Translations under genes and position numbers: made by a program
The notes under the pieces: model-generated
The model's input: the letters and a program-made list of their open reading frames with translations, nothing else
Told to the model about the DNA's origin: nothing
The model's database searches: none
In this document: positions 1-8,083 of the stretch, piece after piece
Position numbering within the stretch: position 1 is the first letter of the stretch
Layout: the number at the start of each line of letters is the position of its first letter
Assembly: GCA_965212505.1 (NCBI GenBank)
Contig: OZ243123.1
Coordinates: forward strand, 2,418,001-2,482,000
DNA length: 64,000 nucleotides
Origin: JAHEKO01 sp965212505
Lineage (GTDB): Bacteria; Acidobacteriota; Thermoanaerobaculia; Multivoradales; JAHEKO01
Direction of reading: 5' to 3'

Positions 1-1039
1 GAGAAAAGCGCGGCCCCACGTCCCCTCGCGCGCCAGCGGGCGCCGAGGTCAGGGCACGACGCTTTCCGGTCTCGAGGTCGACCAGAAACAGTCCCGACGC
101 TCCCTCCTCCTCCGCGCCGTTGTGTACGAGGGCATCGCCTCGAGGCGACCAGTCGAGCGAGCGAAGCCCACGAACGCAGTCGGCGACTCGCTCGGCCCGT
201 CCGCCGATGATTCCAGTCACGAAGATGCCGCACTGCCCGGTCTCGGATGAGAAGCGAGCGAACGCCACTCGTTCTCCGTCTGGAGACCAACTGGGCGCCC
301 GATCGTGCCGCTCGTCATCAGTGAGCCGAACCGGGTAGTCGGCACCGATCGCCTGGAGCCAAAGGTCCGAGCTCGCGTCCGCGTTGCCGCCGTCCCACGC
401 AAAGACCACATAGTCGCCGTCCGGAGAGAGCCGCGGCTCGAACTGATTGCCGGCCACCGTCACCTCGGGGCGTGCCGAAAGAGGCGCCGGAGTCGGCTTC
501 GGACGACCGGCCAGCAGATAGAGCGCGATCATCAGCGACACGATCGCCGCGAAACCGCCGATCCACCTCTTCGAGGCCAACCTCCGATCAGAACCCAGCT
601 CAGGGGTCGTTGGGTTCGGCATCGCGCCGCCGTCGGCGACCCGGGGAGCGGCCTCGACCGCTGCGACCAGTCGGTAGCCGGAACCGCTGATCGTCTCGAC
701 ATAGCGAGGATCGCGCGGATCGTCGTCGAGAGCTCGACGCAGCCGGGAAACGGCCTGCGAGAGCGAGTTTTCGCTCACGTAGGTCTCCTTCCAAACGGCG
801 TCGAGCAGCTCGTCTCGGGTGACAACCTCTCCGCCGGCAACGGCCAGAACGACCAGAACGTCCATCAAACGCGGGTCGAGGCTCCGGGAAACGTCCGCTT
901 GGACGATGCGCTGTCGCCGCGGCTCGACGCGCCACGATCCCAGCACAAAACCCTCCCGCCGGAGCCGCTCTTCGCGGTCTCGCGCCGTCGGGGCCGCGCG
1001 TGGAAAGCGCGCCGCATCGCCGTGGAGTGAGCTGGTCAC
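1..1039 (-). CDS. Winged-helix regulator with TM segment and TolB/PD40-type propeller (3' truncated)
   Basis: The frame stays open to the left edge, so the C-terminus is missing. About 346 codons are visible from a GTG at 1039; the next in-frame stop upstream (TGA) lies close by, so the start is well bounded. Residues about 30-128 form an OmpR/PhoB-type winged helix, with the LDPRLMDVLVVLA and SGSGYRLVA segments. A transmembrane helix follows at about 161-179 (WIGGFAAIVSLMIALYLLA). After it come PD40-like blades such as FEPRLSPDGDYVVFAW and RAPSWSPDGERVAFAR. The layout is that of a CadC-like membrane-anchored regulator whose propeller probably senses envelope conditions (inference). It is divergent from the lipoprotein gene at 1152. 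Confidence 0.85.
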   Translation of the reverse strand, partial: MTSSLHGDAARFPRAAPTARDREERLRREGFVLGSWRVEPRRQRIVQADVSRSLDPRLMDVLVVLAVAGGEVVTRDELLDAVWKETYVSENSLSQAVSRLRRALDDDPRDPRYVETISGSGYRLVAAVEAAPRVADGGAMPNPTTPELGSDRRLASKRWIGGFAAIVSLMIALYLLAGRPKPTPAPLSARPEVTVAGNQFEPRLSPDGDYVVFAWDGGNADASSDLWLQAIGADYPVRLTDDERHDRAPSWSPDGERVAFARFSSETGQCGIFVTGIIGGRAERVADCVRGLRSLDWSPRGDALVHNGAEEEGASGLFLVDLETGKRRALTSAPAGARGDVGPRFS

Positions 1040-1151
1040 CTCTTCGTCACCCGGACTTCAGCTGTCCGTCAGGACTCTTCTCGTGTTTCTCAACAGACTG
1101 ACGCCGAATTGTAGCGACAGGTTCCATTCGAGATACGGAAAGGAGACCCAA

Positions 1152-2021
1152 ATGTCCCAAAGAACTACACAGCGACTCTGGTCGACGGCCCTTTCGGCCG
1201 TCCTCCTGGCCGCCTGCGCCACCCCGCCGGCGCCGGCCTCCGAGCCTCACCCCGAGAAGGCAGTCTATGCCGATCAGCAGTCCTGGCCCGCCACAGCGCC
1301 GGGGAGCGTATCCCTCACCGGCTTCCACCCCTTCCACGCGGTCTACGACCGCGAATACACCCAATCTTCAGGGCCCGGCAAGGGTGAGAAGCGTCGTGAC
1401 CGGGTGATCGTGTACGCCGACGAGGTCGCTTGGGAGGGAGATCGCGCCGTCGCGATCACCCTGCTCGACTCCGGAGTGGCCGAACACGCCGATACCAACG
1501 CGCGCACGATGACCATGATCGCAGCACTCGACGACCTCACGTTGAGGTTCGAGCTCGGCCCCGTACCCGGCCGCGCCAAGGACTACTACCTCGGCCTGGT
1601 CTCGGGCGACGAAATCCTGCTGAACAACATCGAGACCGAAGCGCAGACGCTCCAAGCGCAACGTATGCCGACTCCCCAACCCGGTTTTGGCCCCGGCGCC
1701 TGGGTGATGGCCTCGATGGATCTCGCGGTTGGCAAGAAGATCCGGCTAGCGCCCTACTACAGCCCGCGTGCAAGTCCGATCTCTCGATCCGACTATGGAC
1801 GCGTCATCGAGCAGCGAACCATCACCGACGGCTCGGGTGACCAACACGAGGCCTGGGTCGTCGAGACACCGGGCTGGTATCGCCTGGACCATCCGAAGGT
1901 ACTGCGTTTCCTGCTCAAGGACACACCTCCCTACTATCTCGGTACCGAGACCTACAGCCACGAAACCGGAGAGACGAGCCGGTTCCTCTGGCTCCGTCAG
2001 AGCACCTCCACCGCTCCATAG
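1152..2021 (+). CDS. Predicted lipoprotein of unknown function
   Basis: A 289-residue protein. An AGGAG at 1141-1145 supports the ATG at 1152. The N-terminus is a signal peptide ending in the lipobox LLAAC, so the mature protein is probably lipid-anchored. The rest has no catalytic motif I recognise. It is rich in beta-type segments (DRVIVYADEVAWEGDRAVAI, DEILLNNIETEAQTLQAQ), loosely like secreted DUF3108-type proteins, but I would not assign that family. It lies 26 nt upstream of the amidohydrolase-like gene, and the two are probably one transcript. The divergent winged-helix sensor may control it (inference). Confidence 0.7.
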   Translation: MSQRTTQRLWSTALSAVLLAACATPPAPASEPHPEKAVYADQQSWPATAPGSVSLTGFHPFHAVYDREYTQSSGPGKGEKRRDRVIVYADEVAWEGDRAVAITLLDSGVAEHADTNARTMTMIAALDDLTLRFELGPVPGRAKDYYLGLVSGDEILLNNIETEAQTLQAQRMPTPQPGFGPGAWVMASMDLAVGKKIRLAPYYSPRASPISRSDYGRVIEQRTITDGSGDQHEAWVVETPGWYRLDHPKVLRFLLKDTPPYYLGTETYSHETGETSRFLWLRQSTSTAP

Positions 2022-2047
2022 ATGACGCCGATGCGGGAGAAGACAAG

Positions 2048-3016
2048 ATGAAGCGCTGGGTGCTGGGCGCTGTCCTGCTGCTGGTTCTCGTCGCCGCGGC
2101 GCGACTGATCAGCTCCCAAATCCTCCCGCCCGACCCCGGCAAGGGGTACTCGCCGCCCGACCTCGGTCCTCTCGAGGTCGGGCAGGTGCACTGGGGGGCT
2201 CATCACTTTGTCGAGTATCGCGTGGGGGACCTACCCCTCATTCTGAGCGCCCCACACGGCGGGCGCCTCGAACCGCCGACGGTCTCGGACCGCAGCCGCG
2301 GCTATCCGATCGGAGACTCCGACACCCTCGACCTGACCCTTCGCATGGCCGAAGCGGTCGCTCAGAGACTGGGTAGACCTCCTCACGTGATCCTGAGCCA
2401 TCTCCAGCGCGCGAAGCTCGACCCGAACCGTGAGATCGGCCTGGCTGCCGACGGTGACCCGTTGGCCGAGCGTGCCTGGCTCGACTACCACGGCTTCATC
2501 GATGCCGCGAAGGCCAACGTCGCTTCCGACTGGCAGACCGGCCTCTACCTGGACATCCACGGTCACGGGCATCGGAACCAATGGATCGAACTCGGCTACC
2601 TCGTCCCAGAGCGGGGGCTTGCCCTGTCCGACAAGGCGCTCGACAGCCACCCCAAGAGTTGGCGCAACTCCATCCGATCGCTCGCGGCTTCGTCCAAGTG
2701 GCCCCTCTCCTCACTCCTCCGCGGCCCCACGAGCCTTGGTTCTCTGCTCGAAGAACAGGGCTATCGCACCGTCCCCAGTCCCGGCGACCCGGGCCCTGAC
2801 GGCGCCTCCTACTTCAGCGGCGGCTATAGCACGCTCCGCCACGGCTCGTTTCACGGCAACCTCATCAGCGGCATTCAGGTCGAACACCCGGTACGTGGCG
2901 TCCGCGAGGGGGTAGAGAATCGGAAGCGCTACGCGACGGCCTTCGCCTCAGCGATCGCTCAGTACCTCGAGACCCACTTCGATGTCGTCGCCACGGAGAG
3001 CGAGACCGGCTCCTGA
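2048..3016 (+). CDS. Membrane-anchored N-formylglutamate amidohydrolase-like protein
   Basis: A 322-residue protein starting at the ATG at 2048 after GGGAGAAGACAAG. Residues 5-22 form a signal anchor, placing the enzyme outside the cytoplasmic membrane. The SAPHGG motif (about residue 68) and DIHGHGH (about 169) match the metal-binding histidines of the N-formylglutamate amidohydrolase fold, which hydrolyses N-formyl or N-acyl amino acids. The family is usually cytosolic (histidine degradation), so an exported form suggests a different acyl-amino-acid or peptide substrate (inference). It is probably co-transcribed with the lipoprotein gene upstream. Confidence 0.75.
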   Translation: MKRWVLGAVLLLVLVAAARLISSQILPPDPGKGYSPPDLGPLEVGQVHWGAHHFVEYRVGDLPLILSAPHGGRLEPPTVSDRSRGYPIGDSDTLDLTLRMAEAVAQRLGRPPHVILSHLQRAKLDPNREIGLAADGDPLAERAWLDYHGFIDAAKANVASDWQTGLYLDIHGHGHRNQWIELGYLVPERGLALSDKALDSHPKSWRNSIRSLAASSKWPLSSLLRGPTSLGSLLEEQGYRTVPSPGDPGPDGASYFSGGYSTLRHGSFHGNLISGIQVEHPVRGVREGVENRKRYATAFASAIAQYLETHFDVVATESETGS

Positions 3017-3133
3017 TACGCGGCGCGAAGATCTCTGAGCGGCAGTCCGAGCGCGAGCAGCAGATCTCGCTGGTGGTCGTGGTCGGCGCTGCCGGTGGGT
3101 CAGGCGCCGACGATCGTCGCGCCGATCGCGCTC

Positions 3134-4525
3134 CTAGGGCTGCAAAAGCGAGAAATCCGCGCCGGCCAGACGGGACTGCTGACGCAACCATTCGAGCTGC
3201 GTCTCGAAGTAGCCCGGCGCATAGCCAAGGTAGACGCGCTCGTCGCCACGATCTTCGAACAGCACGATCCCGTGCTCGGCGCCCGGAAAGACCTCGATCT
3301 CGATCGGTCGACCTTCGGCGCGCAAGCTCCCGAGCGCATCGATCGACCACTCGGTCGGCATACTCGAGTCGAGTTCGCCGAAGATCCAAAGGCTCGGGAT
3401 GTCCAGCGACTTGGCCGTGGGAACCGGATCGTAGAGCCGATCCACAAACGGCTCGTCGCCGCGGAACTGCCACCACGAGTAGAGACGTACCACCCACATC
3501 GGCATGCGGGTACCGGCAATAAAGCCGACGATCGAGTCGCTCCCGCGAACAGTGTCGAACCACTCGGCCTCACGCGCCGCTTCGAGCGCCGAGTCGAGCT
3601 CCGCCCATCGGTTCTCGCGGTGGTCGACGATACGCCCGGCGATCTCGGCGATTGTGTCCACCTCGCGGATCGCGTCGGCGCCAAAGCCGGCGTTCTGTAG
3701 CGCATCGACATACCCCCAGCGATCTTCGTCGATCACCGGCACCATCGGCCCGTAGTTGATCAGCAGGCTCGCCACCTCGACCTGGGTTGCGGCGAGCGGC
3801 GCGACCCAGCCGCCCTGGCTGTAGCCGACGAGATGGATGTTCCCCGGCTCGATCTCCGAACGGGTCTTCAGCCACTCGACGGCTGCACGAACGTCGGCCG
3901 CCAGCAGGTGGAAGTTCTGCGTGTAGCTGCCGTCTGAGCCGCCGGTGCCGCGCTTGTCGAAGACGAGCGTGGCAAAGCCGTGCGGAGCCATTCGATAGGG
4001 ATCGGCATAGGTATCGATCGCGCTCTCGCTGCCGGAGCCGTGCACGATCACGGCGGCCGGGAAGGGTCCCTCGCCCTCAGGCAGGACCAACCTCGCCCGC
4101 AGCTCGATCTCGCCACTCTGGAAGTGGGCGTCGATCTCGGGCAGCGCAACGCGCTGTCCGGCGAGTTGATCTCCCTTCGACCGCCAAGTCAGCTGCTCCC
4201 CGTCACCCTCGAAGGCCACCGAGACCTCGACCGGCTCGGAGCCGCTCCAACCCGGTCCAGCCTCGTAGACGCCCTCTCCCACCGGACGAAGCGCTCCGCT
4301 TCGCCCGTCGAGAAGTCTGTAGCGGAGGCTGCTGCCGCTCCGCGCGGCGATCGTCACCAGACGCCCATCGGAGAGCCGATAGGCACCCGAGAACCGAGTG
4401 TCGAGCGGCTCTTCACGCAGGCTGAACCATGTGCCGAACAGCACCAACAACACGACGAGAAGCGCGATTCGACGCCATGACCTACCCTTGCGAGAACGCT
4501 TAGACATTCGGGAACCAACCGCCAC
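3134..4525 (-). CDS. Membrane-anchored alpha/beta hydrolase
   Basis: 463 residues. ATG at 4525, with an alternative ATG six codons in at 4507 followed by a basic stretch. A signal anchor (IALLVVLLVLFGTWF) is followed by a beta-rich region to about residue 140, then an alpha/beta hydrolase domain. The nucleophile elbow is GYSQGG, the oxyanion region VIVHGSGSES, the acid is in FGELDSS and the histidine in GAEHG, so the triad is complete. Such proteins are usually secreted esterases or peptidases of the dienelactone hydrolase/S9-like type; the substrate is unknown. It lies 50 nt downstream of the zincin-like gene on the same strand and may be co-transcribed. Confidence 0.85.
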   Translation of the reverse strand: MAVGSRMSKRSRKGRSWRRIALLVVLLVLFGTWFSLREEPLDTRFSGAYRLSDGRLVTIAARSGSSLRYRLLDGRSGALRPVGEGVYEAGPGWSGSEPVEVSVAFEGDGEQLTWRSKGDQLAGQRVALPEIDAHFQSGEIELRARLVLPEGEGPFPAAVIVHGSGSESAIDTYADPYRMAPHGFATLVFDKRGTGGSDGSYTQNFHLLAADVRAAVEWLKTRSEIEPGNIHLVGYSQGGWVAPLAATQVEVASLLINYGPMVPVIDEDRWGYVDALQNAGFGADAIREVDTIAEIAGRIVDHRENRWAELDSALEAAREAEWFDTVRGSDSIVGFIAGTRMPMWVVRLYSWWQFRGDEPFVDRLYDPVPTAKSLDIPSLWIFGELDSSMPTEWSIDALGSLRAEGRPIEIEVFPGAEHGIVLFEDRGDERVYLGYAPGYFETQLEWLRQQSRLAGADFSLLQP

Positions 4526-4575
4526 TACGCAGTGACGGCGCGCAAAGTTCCACCGACGTGGTCGAAGACCGCCCG

Positions 4576-5613
4576 CTAGTCGATCGTCAGCGCTTCGTCG
4601 TAGGCTTTTGCCATCGCCCGATAGACCTCTGGATCATCGGTCGTGAGGATCGTGCGCAGCGCCTCGTCCCTGTCCTCCGACCCTTCGTAGTAGGCGCGGC
4701 ACATCCGCATTCCGAGCCAGTAGCCGATCTGCCATGGCGCGTCGGGGAAGGCCTCGTTGCGCCCACTGAACCATCCCGGATGGTCGTCCGAGAGCTCCTC
4801 CATCTGTGCCCTGAAGGCGCGCCAGAGCTCGGTCTCGTGCTGTTCCCCATACTCGCGCTGCGCCTTCTGCACCTTGCCGGTCGCGAGCGAGGCGACAAAA
4901 TCCGCGCCTCCCTCCCTGACCGCGCGTGCGAGTAGCGTATCGGCGCCCGGCTCGAGATAGAGGGCAACGTAGCCGAGTTCTCCCTGGAGGAGGGATTGAT
5001 ACCAGTGCACCATCTCGTGAGCCGCAATCGCCTCCATGGCATCGAGGTTCTGGATCGAGAGCTTGCCATCGGGCCAGAAGCCGAGCTCTTCGAGCTCCTC
5101 GAGCGGCGCATTCGAGTTCCGACCGTAGTAGTCGACGGCGATCATGTTGGCGATCGGCTCGGCACTTCCCCCTCCGCCCATCGGCGTCACGAAGTAGTAG
5201 GTCGGCAAGATCGACAGGGTGTGCCAATCGTAGAGACCCGACACCACCTCGCGAAGCCTCACCAGTCCGGCCGCGATCCCTTCCTCTCGCGCCTCGAGCT
5301 CCGACCTCAGGCTCCCCAGGTACTCGAAGTACTTCGGAAAGCGGGCGTAGAGCTCCGCATAGCGGGCGCCGGTCAGACCACTGTACCGCTGGGTCCACCC
5401 GTAGAGGCCCGGCCCAGCGCCCTCCAGATAGCGCCGAAAGGCCTCCTCCGGAGCCGCGCCGGCGTGAATCCTCCGAATGGCCTCACCGAAGCGGTCGACG
5501 TCGCGATAGTCGAATGCAGGCGAGCGGAGGTCGGCCGCCTGCGCAGCGAGCGCTTCGGGGAGCGACGCTCCCAATCCCACGAGACAGATCAACGCAACGA
5601 GTGTGCAACGCAT
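4576..5613 (-). CDS. Secreted zincin-like metalloprotease (HExxH; DUF2268-like)
   Basis: 345 residues from the ATG at 5613. An upstream GGAAAGGAG and an immediate signal peptide (ending ALAAQA) fix this start; the frame extends further upstream but would overlap the next gene. The zinc motif HEMVH sits in AIAAHEMVHWYQSLL (about residue 195), and a downstream Glu in the EGGADFVASLA segment is a plausible third ligand, as in DUF2268-type gluzincins. The protein is probably a periplasmic peptidase. Its neighbours on the same strand are an NTF2-fold gene upstream and an alpha/beta hydrolase downstream. Confidence 0.75.
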   Translation of the reverse strand: MRCTLVALICLVGLGASLPEALAAQAADLRSPAFDYRDVDRFGEAIRRIHAGAAPEEAFRRYLEGAGPGLYGWTQRYSGLTGARYAELYARFPKYFEYLGSLRSELEAREEGIAAGLVRLREVVSGLYDWHTLSILPTYYFVTPMGGGGSAEPIANMIAVDYYGRNSNAPLEELEELGFWPDGKLSIQNLDAMEAIAAHEMVHWYQSLLQGELGYVALYLEPGADTLLARAVREGGADFVASLATGKVQKAQREYGEQHETELWRAFRAQMEELSDDHPGWFSGRNEAFPDAPWQIGYWLGMRMCRAYYEGSEDRDEALRTILTTDDPEVYRAMAKAYDEALTID

Positions 5614-5717
5614 CCGAGCTCTCCTTTCCGAGGCGGCAGCACCCCTCGGCACCGCATGCCAGATCCAAACCTCGGCGATTAGACGGTCCCGTCTGCGCCG
5701 CGGTTTAGTCGGGAGCC

Positions 5718-6155
5718 CTACCCGTGGGAAGCGAAGAGCTTCGCCACGATCTTCCAACCGCCCTCGAACCGATAGAGCAAGAGCTGGTCGGTGTAGATCA
5801 ACTCGCCGTCCCGATCGACCTCGACCCGCGCCTGAGCCATGTGCCCTGTTACGTCCAGTTGGGTCAGGCGCCAGGTCGTCTCGTAGTCGAGCTCGGGCTC
5901 TTCAGCTTTCCAGCCCTCGATGCGCCGAATCCAGTCGTCACGGCTCCTCAAAACGAGCTCTCCTTCGCGCATCATGTACATCGTGAAGGAAGCGTGGAAG
6001 CCGGAGCGAATCAGCTCGCCGTCGCGCTGGCGATGCACACCCTCGATGTAGGCGCGCTCGATGGTCGCTTCGATCTCTTCTCGCTCCGCAGCGACGAGGG
6101 GGACGGCGGCGCTCAAGAGAGCGGCGCCGACCAGGGCAAGTCGTAGTGGTTTCAT
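5718..6155 (-). CDS. Secreted NTF2/SnoaL-fold protein
   Basis: 145 residues from the ATG at 6155, preceded by GGAGGAG; a TTG one codon earlier is less likely. An N-terminal signal peptide (LALVGAALLSAAVPLVAAE) is followed by a small cone-shaped NTF2-like domain: an acidic helix-rich start, then strands such as RVEVDRDGELIYTDQLLLYR and a terminal GGWKIVAKLF. This matches putative lumazine-binding/DUF4440-type proteins. These are often of unknown function or bind small ligands. A second protein of the same fold is encoded at 45320-45775. Confidence 0.65.
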   Translation of the reverse strand: MKPLRLALVGAALLSAAVPLVAAEREEIEATIERAYIEGVHRQRDGELIRSGFHASFTMYMMREGELVLRSRDDWIRRIEGWKAEEPELDYETTWRLTQLDVTGHMAQARVEVDRDGELIYTDQLLLYRFEGGWKIVAKLFASHG

Positions 6156-6272
6156 CAAATCTCCTCCGGGCCGATCGTTGGTCTCCTAACGCGTAGTCAG
6201 ACGGCGAACCGTCCAATTCGGTTCCCGTTCTCAGGCACCCGGCAGCACAAGCGGTATCCTGAGCCTACCCTC

Positions 6273-7403
6273 GTGGGAACCCCATTCAAGACGATCCTTC
6301 TCGCGCTCCTCGTTTGGGGGCTCGCGACGACCCATACCCCGCAGGCTGCCGCGATGGAGGCCTCCGCCCTCGAGACTCTTCTCATCGAGGAACAGACCCG
6401 TCACATGCCCGGGCTCCGCGCGGCCGTTCGGTTCGAAGATGGGCGTCTCGTGCGGGCCGCCGTCGGCCTTGCCGACAGGGAGGCGAACGTGCCGCTCGAC
6501 GACAAGATCGGAATGCCCGGCGGGAGCACCGGGAAGACGTTCGCCGCGGCCCTCGCCATGCTCCTGGTCGAAGATGGCACCCTCTCGCTCGACGATCCCG
6601 CGTCGACGTACCTCGGAGACCGAGTCTGGTTCTCCGAACTACCAAATGCGTCCGAGATCCGAGTGCGCCACCTGTTGTCTCACTCCGCGGGGATCGGCGA
6701 CTACCCCACCCGGCCGACGTTCCTTCTGTCCATGATCGGTCGAGTAATGCGCCGCGGCAGCGCCCACTTCGAGCCCGAGGAGCTGATCGGGTTCGCTCTC
6801 GGTCGGCGCCCGCTCTTCGCCGCCGGCGAGGGCTATCACTACACGGACATCGGCTACCTCGTATTGGGACGACTCTTGGAAGCGGCCGCCGGACGGGACT
6901 ACTACGAGCTCCTCGAGGAGCGAATCCTGCATCCTCTGGAGCTCGAGCAGGTCGAACCGGCGGTCGAGCCGGCCCTTAGAAACATCGCCATCGGCTACAG
7001 CGGCAGCGCCCGCAGCCTCAAGGACGACGGACGCATGAAGCTCGACCCCCGCTCCGAGTGGACGGGCGGCGGGCTAACGACCAATCCGACAATGCTCGCC
7101 GAGTTCTACGCTGCGCTCGCCGAGGGTCGCGTCGTCTCCCGGGAGACCGTCGCACTGATGCTCGATGCCGGCTATCGCGACCCCGACAAGCCGTGGCACT
7201 ACGGTTTCGGGCTTTTCGTGCACCACCCAACGCGCTCGTTCGGGCATGCGGGGCTCTGGTCCGGCTACCGCTCGCACGTGGCGCACTATCGAGACACCGG
7301 AATCACGATCGCCGTGCAAACCAACCAGGAACGCGGGGTCGATCTCGAATCGATCGTCGTCCGGATCGCCAGAGCGGCGGAAGGGAGTTCAGGTCAACGA
7401 TGA
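6273..7403 (+). CDS. Class C beta-lactamase-like secreted serine hydrolase
   Basis: 376 residues from a GTG at 6273, needed to include the signal peptide (TILLALLVWGLATTHTPQAAA). The beta-lactamase/DD-peptidase fold is shown by the SxxK motif in GGSTGKTF, the YxN-equivalent in HYTDIGYLVLG (Y-T-D here rather than Y-x-N) and the H-x-G box in FGHAGLWSGY. Such enzymes are esterases, D-aminopeptidases or penicillin-binding homologues; beta-lactam hydrolysis cannot be inferred. The TGA stop overlaps the ATG of the following membrane-protein gene (ATGA), so the two are translationally coupled. Confidence 0.85.
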   Translation: MGTPFKTILLALLVWGLATTHTPQAAAMEASALETLLIEEQTRHMPGLRAAVRFEDGRLVRAAVGLADREANVPLDDKIGMPGGSTGKTFAAALAMLLVEDGTLSLDDPASTYLGDRVWFSELPNASEIRVRHLLSHSAGIGDYPTRPTFLLSMIGRVMRRGSAHFEPEELIGFALGRRPLFAAGEGYHYTDIGYLVLGRLLEAAAGRDYYELLEERILHPLELEQVEPAVEPALRNIAIGYSGSARSLKDDGRMKLDPRSEWTGGGLTTNPTMLAEFYAALAEGRVVSRETVALMLDAGYRDPDKPWHYGFGLFVHHPTRSFGHAGLWSGYRSHVAHYRDTGITIAVQTNQERGVDLESIVVRIARAAEGSSGQR

Positions 7404-8017
7404 GAAGACACTTCTACCACTGGATGAGCCTCTTGTTCTGGCTGCTCATGGTCGTCGGGTTCTCCGACAACTGGTGGTTCGCGCGCGACCAACCCTCGAA
7501 CTCCGATACGAAGTACCTGATTCACGCCTTCTTCGGCTCTTGTTGGTTCACGCTCTTGCTCGTGCAGACGACCCTCATCCGGGGAGGACGGCAAGCGGCG
7601 CACATGAAGGTGGGCCTCGCCGGCCTCGCCGCGTTCGCCAGCTTCTTCCTCTCGACCGGCTACATCTACTACTGGCGGCTGACCTACGAAGGCAGTCCCT
7701 CTCCCCTCTCGCTGCTCAACATGGCGCTCTTCGGTTTCGCCACGGTCTTGATCGTTCGGGGGCTCTCCCAACGCAAGAGCGCGCCGGAGGAGCACAAGAA
7801 GAACGTCCTCATCGGCTCATTCCTTCTGATGGAGCCCGGCATCAGTCGCAGCATCGGACACCTGTTCGGCGAGGGTTCGGAGGGATTGTGGCTCCTGGCC
7901 TACCTGATGCTTTTCGGCACCTTCGTCTGGTACTACAAACGTGTCAACTGGCAGATCGCCACGGGGTTCGGAATCTGGGTCATCGGCACCGCGAACATTA
8001 TCGTTCGGATGATGTGA
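7400..8017 (+). CDS. Polytopic membrane protein of unknown function
   Basis: 205 residues. The start is set by the ATGA overlap with the serine hydrolase gene. About six hydrophobic helices are visible (MSLLFWLLMVVGF, CWFTLLLVQTTLI, VGLAGLAAFASFFLSTGYIY, LLNMALFGFATVLIV, LWLLAYLMLFGTFVWYY and a last GIWVIGTANIIV). Conserved-looking polar positions include HAFFGSCW and SRSIGHLF. I do not recognise a family. The coupling suggests a joint role with the hydrolase at the membrane (inference). Confidence 0.65.
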   Translation: MRRHFYHWMSLLFWLLMVVGFSDNWWFARDQPSNSDTKYLIHAFFGSCWFTLLLVQTTLIRGGRQAAHMKVGLAGLAAFASFFLSTGYIYYWRLTYEGSPSPLSLLNMALFGFATVLIVRGLSQRKSAPEEHKKNVLIGSFLLMEPGISRSIGHLFGEGSEGLWLLAYLMLFGTFVWYYKRVNWQIATGFGIWVIGTANIIVRMM

Positions 8018-8083
8018 GCCGCGTCTGTCGTCCAGCGGACGGCTGAGGTATCGTCACGCCTTCACGCGAGCTATGGAGTGGTG

